Origin: Pseudomonas sp. URIL14HWK12:I12 | Lineage (GTDB): Bacteria > Pseudomonadota > Gammaproteobacteria > Pseudomonadales > Pseudomonadaceae | Assembly (NCBI RefSeq): GCF_003097135.1 | Contig: NZ_QEQL01000009.1 | Coordinates: 1-60,502 of the forward strand | Length of the DNA stretch: 60,502 nt | Reading direction: 5' to 3' | Program-made: the position numbers and the translations under genes | In this document: positions 33,411 to 46,740 of the stretch, one piece after another | Layout of the letters: every line of letters begins with the position of its first letter | How positions within the stretch are numbered: position 1 is the first letter of the stretch | The notes under the pieces: model-generated | Database searches by the model: none | What the model saw: only the letters and a program-made list of their open reading frames with translations | What the model was told of the DNA's origin: nothing

Positions 33411-33956
33411 GTGATAAAGCCTTACATGCCCCTCGCACTTTTCGCGCTGCTGTTGCAGGGCTGCGGTGTAACAATGGCTCGCTACGAGCCCGCCTACGAC
33501 AACGTCCAGATACTCAAGCAGAACGCACCCATGCAACCTATGCGTGAGGCACAGGTGCAGGCCGATTCAGGGCAGGGGTCATTGCTGGTTCGGCTCAACC
33601 CAATTTCGTCGCCTGCCGGAAGCATCCCGCTGCATGTCCAGGCAGCTATCAACGATGAACTCCGCCGGGCAGGGCTGCTGGACCCTCAGGCCGCACGTCA
33701 ATTGCAAGTGCAGCTGATCAAGAGCCAGTTGAACAGTGGCGTGGCGACAGGGGATGGTGAATTGGCCGCCCATTTCGTGCTGCGCCAAGGCGATCAGGTA
33801 GTGTTCGAAACTACCAAACAGGTAGAGCGCCGGTGGAGCAGCAGCTTCTTTGGGCCTATTGCAATTCCAGTTGCCGCTAACAACTACAATCCGATGTTGC
33901 AGTCGCTGCTCAGGTCGCTGTACAGCGACCCGCAATTTTTGAAAGCGTTGAAGTAA
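33411..33956 (+). CDS. Unknown lipoprotein
   Basis: A 181-residue protein starting at a GTG, with a lipoprotein signal (MPLALFALLLQGC, lipobox LLQGC, acylated Cys about position 18). The mature part has alternating strands (QGSLLVRLNPI, RQLQVQLIKSQL, HFVLRQGDQVVFETTKQVERRW) and a C-terminal helix NPMLQSLLRSLYSDPQF. This layout is seen in several small outer-membrane lipoprotein families such as YajG-like or DUF4410-like ones, but I cannot assign it. Another lipoprotein gene converges on it 44 bp away. Confidence 0.8.
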   Translation: MIKPYMPLALFALLLQGCGVTMARYEPAYDNVQILKQNAPMQPMREAQVQADSGQGSLLVRLNPISSPAGSIPLHVQAAINDELRRAGLLDPQAARQLQVQLIKSQLNSGVATGDGELAAHFVLRQGDQVVFETTKQVERRWSSSFFGPIAIPVAANNYNPMLQSLLRSLYSDPQFLKALK

Positions 33957-34000
33957 CTGGTCAGCAAGGGAGCCACGCCAGCGGCTCTCTTGCTCGGGGG

Positions 34001-34639
34001 TCACGGGTTGTTCGCGCGAATGTCGGTGCCTGCGTAGCGAGCCTGATTGCGAGCCGCCCAATCCTTGAGCAGCGCATTGACCTGCCGGTCGAACGTGTCG
34101 TTGAAGGCAGCTTGTACGGTATGGCCCATTGCAGGCAGGAACCAGATACCCATCCAAGTGTGGATGGCGTCATGGTTACTCGCCTTGCTCACGGGTTGGT
34201 CGTGATCGTCCAGTGTTTCCAGGGTCATGGTGTACTGATCGGTGGCCATCGCGGGAATCACGCCCAAGGTCAATCCACTGAGCGCGCCCAATGCTACCTG
34301 CCCGCCGCTCGGCGCATGGTTGTAGACCTTTAACCGCAGGCGCGTATCGCCTGGCTGTTTTTCAAAGGCATCGAAACCGATACGTCCAAACAGTTCGGAA
34401 TTACTGAGGGTGCGTTTGAGTTCCGGTTTGAGTGCATCGCGCACCTGTGGCAACTCGGTGGCCGACCCGGCAGGGTCGCCTTGGTAGAAATTGAAATCCA
34501 CGTAAACGTTGGGTTTGCTCGTATACCCGCTCATCGATGGCAGAGTGACGGGCGCGACTTCGTCTTGGGTAAAGCTTGCGCAGCCGCTGAGGGTAAGCGC
34601 CAAGACGACACCCAGGGCTTTTAGCAATTGCATTTTCAC
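34001..34639 (-). CDS. Unknown lipoprotein
   Basis: A 212-residue protein with signal MQLLKALGVVLALTLSGC (lipobox LSGC). The mature part has NVYVDFNFYQGDP, RLRLKVYNHAP, a glycine/alanine stretch that may be a short hydrophobic hairpin (GGQVALGALSGLTLGVIPA), and a C-terminal helix HTVQAAFNDTFDRQVNALLKDW. Family not recognised. It may be a distant relative of the converging lipoprotein at 33411, judged only from the similar order of strands and final helix. The start may be the third residue, Met3. Confidence 0.8.
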   Translation of the reverse strand: MKMQLLKALGVVLALTLSGCASFTQDEVAPVTLPSMSGYTSKPNVYVDFNFYQGDPAGSATELPQVRDALKPELKRTLSNSELFGRIGFDAFEKQPGDTRLRLKVYNHAPSGGQVALGALSGLTLGVIPAMATDQYTMTLETLDDHDQPVSKASNHDAIHTWMGIWFLPAMGHTVQAAFNDTFDRQVNALLKDWAARNQARYAGTDIRANNP

Positions 34640-34737
34640 TTCCTTGCTTGACTATCGAACGCCCGACCAGGGCGCGGGGATTGTATCGCTTTTTGGATAG
34701 TGGCAAAAGGCCTTATCGCTGGATGCCGAAAGCGGCC

Positions 34738-36366
34738 TCAGGCGACCGCCTCATCCACCGAAGCCCCTTCGAAGCTCGAAGCCCTGGCAATTGCCCACAT
34801 GCGAGCGTAGAACTCCCCATTCACCTCGCCACTGAGCAGTTCGCCCGGTTTCAGAAACACGTGCATCTGCGAAAACAGCTTCACCTCGGTTGCGCTCATG
34901 CGCCGAACCAGATGCTTGGCAGTGAGCTGTGAAGGGTGTGTGAGGCCGGCGGCGGCGAGCATTTCGGCCAGGGCCTTGAGGGTGCTGCGGTGGAAGTTGT
35001 AAACCCGCTGGGCTTTGTCTGGCACGACCAGGGCGCGCTGGCGTAGCAGGTCTTGTGTCGCCACGCCGGTGGGGCATTTGTTGGTGTGGCAGCTTTGCGA
35101 TTGGATGCAACCGATCGCGAACATGAAACCCCGCGCCGAGTTGGCCCAATCCGCCCCAATGGCCATCACGCTAGCCAGGTCGAAGGCGCTGATCACCTTG
35201 CCGCTGGCGCCCAGCTTGATCTTATCGCGCAGGCCGATGCCCACCAGGGTGTTGTGCACGAACAGCAAGCCCTCGCGCATTGGCACACCCAGGTGGTCGG
35301 TGAATTCCACCGGTGCCGCACCGGTGCCGCCCTCGGCACCATCGACCACGATGAAGTCCGGCAGAATGCCGGTTTCCAGCATGGCCTTGGCGATACCCAT
35401 GAATTCCCACGGGTGGCCCAGGCACAGCTTGAAGCCCACCGGCTTGCCGCCGGAAAGCTCACGGAGCCTGGCGATGAAGTGCATGAGCTCCAGCGGAGTA
35501 TCGAAGGCACTGTGCCGCGACGGCGACACGCAATCCTGATCCATTGGTACGCCCCGGGTGCGGGCGATTTCCTGGGTGATCTTGTGCTTGGGGAGGATGC
35601 CGCCATGGCCAGGCTTGGCGCCCTGCGACAGCTTGATTTCGATCATCTTGACCTGAGGCGAGCACGCCTGTTCGGCGAACTTGGCCGGGTCGAAGCGGCC
35701 GTCATCGGCTCGGCAGCCAAAGTAGCCGCTGCCCAGCTCCCAGGTCAGGTCGCCGCCGGCTTCACGGTGATAGGGGCTGATGCTGCCTTCGCCTGTGTCG
35801 TGGTAGAAATTGCCCAGTTTGGCGCCTTTGTTCAGCGCACGAATGGCGTTGGCGCTGAGAGAGCCGAAGCTCATCGCCGAGATATTGAACACCGAGGCCA
35901 AGTAAGGTTGGGTGCACTGCGGGCCGCCGATGCGCACGCGAAAGCTCTCCGGGTCGCTCATCGGTGCCGGGCGCATCGAGTGGCTGATGAATTCGTAGCC
36001 GGTCTGGTAGACGTTCATCAAGGTGCCGAAGGGTTTGTCGGAGGCTTCGTTCTTGGCGCGGGAATACACCAGCGCGCGCTGGGCGCGGGAGAACGGGGTC
36101 GCCTCTTCGTCGGCTTCGAGCAGGTACTGGCGGATCTCGGGGCGAATGCCTTCGATCAGGTAGCGGATGTTGCCCAGGATCGGGTAGTTACGGCGCACGG
36201 CGTGGCGGCTCTGCAGCAGGTCGAACAGCCCCAGCAGGCTGAGTGCTCCGGCGATCAGGGTGAAGATCCACAGCCACTGATGGTGCGGCGCGAAGGGCAG
36301 GGTGAAGAGGGTGAACAGCACGCAACCGACGAAGAACGCATAACGGCTCAGTAACGACAGGTTCAT
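34738..36366 (-). CDS. FMN-binding glutamate synthase family protein
   Basis: A 542-residue protein. Two membrane helices (about 8-50) are followed by a glutamate-synthase FMN barrel: FNISAMSFGSLSANAIRALNKGAK, DTGEGSISPYHREAGGDLTWELGSGYFG in part, KLSQGAKPGHGGILP, DGAEGGTGAAPVEFTDHLG and a cysteine cluster CIQSQSCHTNKCPTGVATQD. The cysteines fit the 3Fe-4S site of GltB. It has no glutaminase domain and no central domain, so it does not act as classical GOGAT alone. The true reaction is unknown; the membrane anchor suggests a link to the respiratory chain (inference). Confidence 0.9.
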   Translation of the reverse strand: MNLSLLSRYAFFVGCVLFTLFTLPFAPHHQWLWIFTLIAGALSLLGLFDLLQSRHAVRRNYPILGNIRYLIEGIRPEIRQYLLEADEEATPFSRAQRALVYSRAKNEASDKPFGTLMNVYQTGYEFISHSMRPAPMSDPESFRVRIGGPQCTQPYLASVFNISAMSFGSLSANAIRALNKGAKLGNFYHDTGEGSISPYHREAGGDLTWELGSGYFGCRADDGRFDPAKFAEQACSPQVKMIEIKLSQGAKPGHGGILPKHKITQEIARTRGVPMDQDCVSPSRHSAFDTPLELMHFIARLRELSGGKPVGFKLCLGHPWEFMGIAKAMLETGILPDFIVVDGAEGGTGAAPVEFTDHLGVPMREGLLFVHNTLVGIGLRDKIKLGASGKVISAFDLASVMAIGADWANSARGFMFAIGCIQSQSCHTNKCPTGVATQDLLRQRALVVPDKAQRVYNFHRSTLKALAEMLAAAGLTHPSQLTAKHLVRRMSATEVKLFSQMHVFLKPGELLSGEVNGEFYARMWAIARASSFEGASVDEAVA

Positions 36367-36451
36367 GGATATTCCTTATCAGCGGGGGCGCCAGTATCAA
36401 AACCATACCGCAGAAGGCGGCCCGACGCCTGCTACCGGCGGGTAATCTTCA

Positions 36452-40729
<4,278 letters not shown>

Positions 40730-40811
40730 GACCCTGTTATGCGGCCCCCCCGCTGCGGATGCAAGTACGTTCGTCTGGCGCTAAGCTGCGCGCTTTGCCT
40801 GCGAGGTTCCG

Positions 40812-41204
40812 ATGCCCAAGACCATTTATATTGCCGCGGCGCTGTTGCTGGACGCCCAGGGCCGCTCCTTGCTGGTGCGCAAGCGCGGTAGCTCGATTTT
40901 CATGCAGCCTGGCGGCAAGATCGATGCGGGAGAAACCCCGCTGCAGGCGCTGGTGCGTGAGCTGGAAGAAGAGTTGCAACTGCGGATCGACCCGGCCCAG
41001 GCACGGCCGCTGGGCCAGTTCCGTGGGCCGGCAGCCAATGAGCCGGGCTTCGAGGTGTGCTGCGAATTGTTCGAGGTGCGCACCGAACAGGCCGTCGAGC
41101 CTGCTGCGGAAATCGAAGAGGCGCGCTGGGTGACCAGCCCAGACGGGCTACAGGTGGCCCCCCTTTCGCGCGATCAGATCTTCCCGCGTTTCATGCCTGC
41201 CTAG
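40812..41204 (+). CDS. Nudix hydrolase
   Basis: A 130-residue protein with a Nudix box at about 36-59: GGKIDAGETP, then ALVRELEEELQL, matching GX5EX7REUXEEXGU except at the last position, where the usual glycine is replaced (EELQL). It hydrolyses some nucleoside diphosphate derivative; substrate unknown. Cleaning of damaged nucleotides would fit its position next to lhr. The 3' end overlaps metR tail to tail by 14 bp. Confidence 0.92.
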   Translation: MPKTIYIAAALLLDAQGRSLLVRKRGSSIFMQPGGKIDAGETPLQALVRELEEELQLRIDPAQARPLGQFRGPAANEPGFEVCCELFEVRTEQAVEPAAEIEEARWVTSPDGLQVAPLSRDQIFPRFMPA

Positions 41205-42114
41205 CGGCACTGACACCGTCAAGGGTGGCGAAGGAGGTGTCTTTGGCGGTCAGCAGAAAGTCGCGCATGAACGGCGCCTCGAGCATGTCGCTGCGCACGC
41301 CGGCGTAGAGTGTGGCAAACAGGCCTTTCTCCCCCAGCCGCTTGCCGCGCACATAGCCCCGGGCGCTGTATTCGTGCAACGCCCAGTGCGGCATGCCGCA
41401 CACCCCGCGGCCGCTGGCAACCAGTTGCATCATCATCACCGTCAGCTCGGCGGTGCGCACTGCGGCCGGCTCGATGTCGGCCGGCTCCAGGAAGCGGGTG
41501 AAAATGTCCAGCCGCTCGCGCTCCACAGGGTAAGTGATCAGCGTCTGATCGCGCAGGTCGTCCGGCACGATGAAAGGCTTGTTGGCCAGTGGGTGCTGGT
41601 TGGCAACGGCCAGCATGGCTTCGTAGGTGAACAGCGGCACGTAGGTGATACCGGACAGCTCCAGAGGGTCGGAAGTCACCACCAGGTCAAGGTCGCCGCG
41701 GGCGAGCGCCGGCAGGGGGGCGAAGGCGAAGCCGGAGGCCAGGTCCAGCTCCACTTCAGGCCAGGCGTCGCGGAATTGATCAATGGTGGGCATTAACCAC
41801 TGAAAACAACTATGGCACTCGATGGCCATGTGCAGGCGCCCCGCCGTGCCGCCGGCCAGGCGTGCCAGGTCACGCTCGGCGCCGCGCATCAGCGGCAGGG
41901 TGGCGTCGGCCAGTTGTAGCAGGCGCAGCCCGGCACTGGTGAAACGCACGGGTTTTGTCTTGCGGATGAACAGCGCCATGCCCAGGCGCTCTTCAAGCTC
42001 TTTGAACTGATGTGAGAGGGCCGATTGAGTCAGGTGCAAGCGCTCGGCGGCTTCCACCAGGCTGTCGGCTTCGCGCAGGGCATGCAAGGTTTTGAGGTGG
42101 CGGATTTCGAGCAT
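41191..42114 (-). CDS. metR: LysR-family regulator of methionine synthesis, MetR
   Basis: Activates methionine synthesis genes with homocysteine as cofactor. The 307-residue protein starts MLEIRHLKTLHALREADSLV and has the HTH AAERLHLTQSALSHQFKELE, then ECHSCFQWLMPTIDQF, a string typical of MetR. The ATG at 42114 gives the family start and length. Upstream is an inverted repeat AACATG/CATGTT (42141-42157) and a MetR-box-like TGAATTTCGCTCA. metE is not in the window. Confidence 0.92.
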   Translation of the reverse strand: MLEIRHLKTLHALREADSLVEAAERLHLTQSALSHQFKELEERLGMALFIRKTKPVRFTSAGLRLLQLADATLPLMRGAERDLARLAGGTAGRLHMAIECHSCFQWLMPTIDQFRDAWPEVELDLASGFAFAPLPALARGDLDLVVTSDPLELSGITYVPLFTYEAMLAVANQHPLANKPFIVPDDLRDQTLITYPVERERLDIFTRFLEPADIEPAAVRTAELTVMMMQLVASGRGVCGMPHWALHEYSARGYVRGKRLGEKGLFATLYAGVRSDMLEAPFMRDFLLTAKDTSFATLDGVSAARQA

Positions 42115-42140
42115 GGGCGGTCCATGAGACAGAAGGTAGC

Positions 42141-42169
42141 AACATGTCAGGCATGTTGAATTTCGCTCA
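42141..42169. promoter_or_regulatory. Putative autoregulatory site of metR
   Basis: AACATG-TCAGG-CATGTT is a perfect 6-bp inverted repeat, and TGAA-N5-CTCA at 42157-42169 is one base from the MetR consensus TGAA-N5-TTCA. Both lie within 60 bp of the metR start. Confidence 0.5.
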
Positions 42170-42200
42170 TGATACGCGCCGCTGGGGGGTAGGGTGAAGC

Positions 42201-42232
42201 GTGGCCCCGGCCTCTGTAAGGCTGGGGGCCAC
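42201..42232 (-). terminator. Hairpin after the toxin-like gene
   Basis: GTGGCCCC and GGGGCCAC pair around a second short GGCC/GGCT stem, ten bases beyond the stop of the toxin-like gene. GC-rich, with no T-run, so termination strength is uncertain. Confidence 0.55.
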
Positions 42233-42241
42233 AGCCGCAGG

Positions 42242-45200
42242 TCAGGCGTCGAAACGTGCCTGGTAGCGGTACATGAAGGTAATGTCCAGGTCTGCACGCA
42301 GGATGGCGGGTGCGTTTTCACCCTGGCTCAGTTGCCAGTTCAACCCGAGGTGGCGTTGCACCACGGTCTTCAGATGGGCCTTGCTGAAGTTGATCAGGCG
42401 CGAATTGCTATGAGGGTAATGAACATGCGCATACCACAGCACCGCGCCATTCTCGTTATCGATGATGCTGAATTCGTCCATGTAGCCCACCCCATCGGAG
42501 CCTCGCAGTGTACGGCGGGGGCCGACGCGCTCGATGCGGACCTGATTCTGGTCCAGCAGATACGCCAGCTTGGAGGCGCTGGGCGCTTCGGGGGCCTTGC
42601 TGAACCTCACCCGCAACATGTGGCCCTGGCGGCGCAGCTCCCCGGCATGGTCCAGCAAGCGCTGACGCAGGGTACCGGCCTCTTGATCATCGAAACGGAT
42701 CAACTGGCGGGCATAGTCGTCGAGGCGGTCGGCCTCTATGTCCAGCATGCTCTGCAGGTCGGCACCGGTGATTGAAGACGACCCACTGGCTCGCTCGGCC
42801 CGGCTGACCGCATCGCGAGCTTTTTCCAGTGCCATGCGAGCGTGGGTGCGCACCTGGGTGGCGTTGACGGGGGCGGCTATTGGCCTTAAAGGTTCAGGCG
42901 CAGAGGCGCCCAGGCGATAGCGATCGGTTCGAGGCGCTGGAACCCAGCGTTCCTGAGTGCCGCCCAAGCGAGTGACGACCAGCTCCTCGCCTTCGCGATG
43001 GCCCAGATACCATTGGCCTTGATCATCCTGGAACGGGCGCAGTGGATGTTGGCCGGCCGGGCGGCCTGATGAGGTTGCAGCGGGATAGGCTGGAGTAGCG
43101 GTGCGGCGTTGCTTCATGGCACGGATCATCTCGAGCAGGCGTTCGTGAACGCGCTTGTCGATCATTTCCGGGTGAACGGCGGCGATTCCGTTCAGGGTGG
43201 CCTTGAATGTGTCCAGGCGCGTATGCAAGTCGTGGATCACTGCTGCTCGTTGCTCCTTGCTCAGCGAGCTGTTACGCAGGGAGACATCAATGTCCAGGGC
43301 GCGCTGCACGATATCGACCGAGCGCTGGTAATTGTTGACCACTCGCACCCATTCCGGAGTCTGGCCGTTGCGCATGAACAGGCGTGTCAGCACATCGAAG
43401 CGCAGGCCTTCGCCACGCTCGAAACTCCAGAGCGCCAGCGCTTGGTCGATGTGTTCATAGGTGGCGGCGGTTTGCTCGCCCAGCACGCGTATGTGCTGCG
43501 GCTTTACAACAGGCCGTGCCTCACGGGCGGCGTTGAGGGCGGTGAGCATTTCATCGGTTTCCACCAGCAGCCGAGCATCCAAAGGCCTCAGCCGCGCGCG
43601 GCTGTCCAGGAAGTCCTTCAGGGCAGAGAAGGTGGCACCTTCATCGACGGCAGAATCGATTGCCTGTTTCAAACGCAGCGCGAACTGTTCACTGGCTCGC
43701 TGGGCTTGTTCCAATGCCTGATCGGCAGCGCGGTAGCGTGCCATGCAGAGGTTGCGCTGCTGCCACTTGCAGAAGAACCTGAAGTGCGCGCAGCCGGCCA
43801 CCGTTTTTTCTGGGTTGACAAACAGTTGCGTTCGTTGGCGTGGCGTCATTTCCTGCAAGGCGGCCCAGAGTTCGTCGTAGAGCGCTTCCTGTTGTTTCAG
43901 CAACGCCATCGTCGAGTGGAATTCCGACGGGTTGATTTCTTCACTATGAGCCCTGCGCATGACCGGAGCGACCTCGTCGAATATCCGCATCACTTGCTCT
44001 GATAGCCGAGCGACATGCTGCTGCCGGGTCTCGATCTGCAACAGCACCCGCCGGGGCAGATAACGGCGCAGCCACAACGGAACGCGACCATGAGCCGCTT
44101 CGGCCGCCCTTTGCAGCACGTTCCCTCCACCCTGGCCACCATGCTGTATGAGCCGCCCGAACAGGTTGCCGTGAGTCTCCCAGTTGCCGTCAGGGCTGAG
44201 TGCCACGGGCTGTTCTGCAAAGGCCCTGCCGGGCCTGCGCAGGCGCCAGGTTTGGAGCGTTGCATCCCACTGCACTTGGTAGACCTGGCCGTTGCGCAAG
44301 ATCCAGTGATTGCCTTCATGTTGATAAACCTGCCTGAAGCGGCCCTGGGTGCCCACCGTCACGCCCTCGAGGCTGTGCTCTGTGGCATAGCCCTCGAAAG
44401 GGCGGTCCAGGCGCAACCGGTGGGCCGCCAGGCGCTGCAAGTTGGCCCTGGCCAGGCTGGCAGGGTGGCCGGCCCGAGCTACGGCAAGGTTAGCCTTGGT
44501 GGACAACACAGCACCGGTGGGTAACAGATCTATGGCCGCGCCCAACAAAGCCATCAGGGCCATCTGGACTTCCAGCAGCCCATCATCGCTCGCCCCCAGC
44601 TCGAAGTGGCGGGTAGCCTTGTACAACCCATACAGCCCTTCACCGATGTCGACCAAGGTGCTGATCCCTGGCACGAGGCCCAGTGCAATCGTGATGCCGT
44701 TGACTACCTGTTGGCGCGACAGGTCGGTTTGCAAGCCCAGGAGGTCGGCGTTGCTGCGGGCTGTCTCACGGTGCCTGCGCAGGTACACACCGGCGTGCTC
44801 ATTGAGCAGCTGCTGGGCCATCGAACGCTCCAACGGCCAATTGGCCACGCTCTCGAACAGGTGATAGAAACCACTCTGCAGGGCTTGGCTGATCCGGGCG
44901 GCCAGCCAAGTGGGGTCGCCTTCGATGGCCCGCTGGGCAACGTAGTCGCGGATTTTGGGGTCAAGGCATAGGTCGGCCAGGTGCTCGAGCGCTTCGCTCA
45001 CGCCCGCGTGCTGGGTCAAGGTGGCGCGCGGGGAGTACGGCAGATACAGCAGCACGCATGGCTGCTCAATGTCGACGATCAGCATGACGCTTTCGAGCTG
45101 TGCACCTGCGGTATGGACCTCTTGATTGAAGATCGCCAGGCGCACCGACTGCAAGCGTATGGACCCCCACTGCTCTGGGGTGTGGGCTCCCACTGCGCGT

Positions 45201-46672
45201 GCCAACATGGCCTGTGCGGTGCTATCGACCAGGCCCAGCACTTCGGCCGCCCTAGCCAGTACCCGCAATGCCGTTTCGAAGGGCCGGCGCAACACAGCCC
45301 TGCGTTCATCGGCATGCTCAGGGGAGGGGAAGAAATAGTGGCTCAGTACGTTTTCGTATCCCTGGGCCAGGTTCAGGGATTGCGCAGTGCGTTTGAGCCA
45401 CTGGCTGTCGATGCCTGCACGGACACGGGCGGCGCTGGCAGGAAGCTCCGCTTCCACCTGCACAGTGAGAAAATCCAGGCGCCTGTCCAGCTCGCTGTCC
45501 ACCGAAGTATTGATGTTGTGCAACAGGAACTGCCCAAGATCAACCTGCTCACGCTCGACGCTGGGCACCGTTTCGAAGGCCGGGATCTGCCGGGGGGCGC
45601 CAGCGTGCGGCAGGCGCCGAAGCTCAAGCCGTGCCGGCAGGTCGAGCGTTACCTGGCAGCGGCCTTCGATTGCGAAGTCGGCCTGAAGCTGGCGTACCAC
45701 TTGATCCTGCACCCAACTCAAGCGTGAAGGCAGGTGCCCTTGCTGATGCAAGCGGGCCTCCTCGTGAGCCTGGCAGTGCTCGGCCAGGTCGTTGATCAGG
45801 GCGTGACGTTGTTCGTTGCTCAGCCGCTGTAGCCAGTCAAGGTTCACATCGCCGATCGCAAGCAAGCCTTGGCTGGCCAGCACCTGTGCCAATGCATGGT
45901 CGCGCGGCCAATGAGGGGTAGGGGTCAAGGCATCCACCAGTTCCAAGCGCACGGCATCCAGGGGTTCGGCTTCCTCGGCGGCGTTTACTGCACTTTCGAT
46001 CGTGGCCAGCAGGGCGGCGGCAAAGGAATGCTCCGGAGCAGGGCGCGCAATGATCGAGTCCTGAGGCTCAAGCCCCAGCAGCAACGCCACATGCTCATAG
46101 GCCTCTTTGGGTGAAACGTAGCGTTTCAAGCCTCCGGGTAGCCGATGCCATGCCAGCAGCGTCGTGGCGGGCTGGCCGGGCTCAGCCAGTGCGAGGCGCT
46201 CGGTCATCAGCACGGGCCCCGGCAGCGGGTGCTCTGCTTGATCGATCACAAGCTGCGCCAACTGATAGCGGGGCGGTATCTGCTCGGCCTTGATCGAGTG
46301 GTCGCTGACGACGGTGACCAGTTCCAACTCGGACTCATTGAGCACACCCAGTGCAGCCTGTATCCGCGCCTCCATTGCAAGCGCGCTCAGGTTCAGCCGC
46401 GCCAGTGGTTCTAGTGCCTCCAGGCTGCTGTGTCGATCCCGCGTGACGGATTCGAGCAGCGGCCCGCTTAGCGCCAGGCTGGCCTGCCTGATTTTCTCCA
46501 ATTCCAGATGGTGGTCGAGCAACTGCTCGAAGGTCTCGTTGGACTTGACCAGGCAAGCCAAAGCCAGCGCCCTTTGAGCGTCGGCTTCGGCCAGTGAGGG
46601 CAGGTGGTCTTCGAAATCGGTGGAGGCGCCAGAAAGCTCCAGCAGGGGTGCGTGATCGGCCGCTTGGGTCAT
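42242..46672 (-). CDS. Very large dermonecrotic-toxin-like protein (DUF6543-type), 1476 aa
   Basis: Resembles the large pseudomonad proteins annotated as dermonecrotic toxin or DUF6543 proteins. There is no signal peptide. Residues 1-640 are helical and leucine-rich (SWVQDQVVRQLQADFAIEG and YENVLSHYFFPSPEHADERR are family-like). A hydrophobic stretch at about 656-730 (GITIALGLVPGISTLVDIGE, ALMALLGAAIDLLPTGAVLS) looks like a membrane translocation segment. The C-terminal 100 residues (YMDEFSIIDNENGAVLWYAH, HLKTVVQRHLGLNW) form a compact domain. No leucine-rich repeats, ligase domain, Rhs repeats or secretion signal were seen. I chose the ATG at 46672, with GGAG upstream. It lies 68 bp after aauR. 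Function unproven. Confidence 0.75.
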   Translation of the reverse strand: MTQAADHAPLLELSGASTDFEDHLPSLAEADAQRALALACLVKSNETFEQLLDHHLELEKIRQASLALSGPLLESVTRDRHSSLEALEPLARLNLSALAMEARIQAALGVLNESELELVTVVSDHSIKAEQIPPRYQLAQLVIDQAEHPLPGPVLMTERLALAEPGQPATTLLAWHRLPGGLKRYVSPKEAYEHVALLLGLEPQDSIIARPAPEHSFAAALLATIESAVNAAEEAEPLDAVRLELVDALTPTPHWPRDHALAQVLASQGLLAIGDVNLDWLQRLSNEQRHALINDLAEHCQAHEEARLHQQGHLPSRLSWVQDQVVRQLQADFAIEGRCQVTLDLPARLELRRLPHAGAPRQIPAFETVPSVEREQVDLGQFLLHNINTSVDSELDRRLDFLTVQVEAELPASAARVRAGIDSQWLKRTAQSLNLAQGYENVLSHYFFPSPEHADERRAVLRRPFETALRVLARAAEVLGLVDSTAQAMLARAVGAHTPEQWGSIRLQSVRLAIFNQEVHTAGAQLESVMLIVDIEQPCVLLYLPYSPRATLTQHAGVSEALEHLADLCLDPKIRDYVAQRAIEGDPTWLAARISQALQSGFYHLFESVANWPLERSMAQQLLNEHAGVYLRRHRETARSNADLLGLQTDLSRQQVVNGITIALGLVPGISTLVDIGEGLYGLYKATRHFELGASDDGLLEVQMALMALLGAAIDLLPTGAVLSTKANLAVARAGHPASLARANLQRLAAHRLRLDRPFEGYATEHSLEGVTVGTQGRFRQVYQHEGNHWILRNGQVYQVQWDATLQTWRLRRPGRAFAEQPVALSPDGNWETHGNLFGRLIQHGGQGGGNVLQRAAEAAHGRVPLWLRRYLPRRVLLQIETRQQHVARLSEQVMRIFDEVAPVMRRAHSEEINPSEFHSTMALLKQQEALYDELWAALQEMTPRQRTQLFVNPEKTVAGCAHFRFFCKWQQRNLCMARYRAADQALEQAQRASEQFALRLKQAIDSAVDEGATFSALKDFLDSRARLRPLDARLLVETDEMLTALNAAREARPVVKPQHIRVLGEQTAATYEHIDQALALWSFERGEGLRFDVLTRLFMRNGQTPEWVRVVNNYQRSVDIVQRALDIDVSLRNSSLSKEQRAAVIHDLHTRLDTFKATLNGIAAVHPEMIDKRVHERLLEMIRAMKQRRTATPAYPAATSSGRPAGQHPLRPFQDDQGQWYLGHREGEELVVTRLGGTQERWVPAPRTDRYRLGASAPEPLRPIAAPVNATQVRTHARMALEKARDAVSRAERASGSSSITGADLQSMLDIEADRLDDYARQLIRFDDQEAGTLRQRLLDHAGELRRQGHMLRVRFSKAPEAPSASKLAYLLDQNQVRIERVGPRRTLRGSDGVGYMDEFSIIDNENGAVLWYAHVHYPHSNSRLINFSKAHLKTVVQRHLGLNWQLSQGENAPAILRADLDITFMYRYQARFDA

Positions 46673-46740
46673 GATGAGGGCTCCGTAGTGAAAGGTGCAC
46701 GTATTCAAGCGCGCCCGATCATTTGCGAAGCCGTAGATAA

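Noticed and set aside
42242..46672. Leucine-rich repeat or NEL-type ubiquitin ligase domain in the toxin-like protein
   Set aside because: Related pseudomonad proteins often carry these, but no LxxLxLxxN repeats or catalytic-cysteine ligase motif could be found here.
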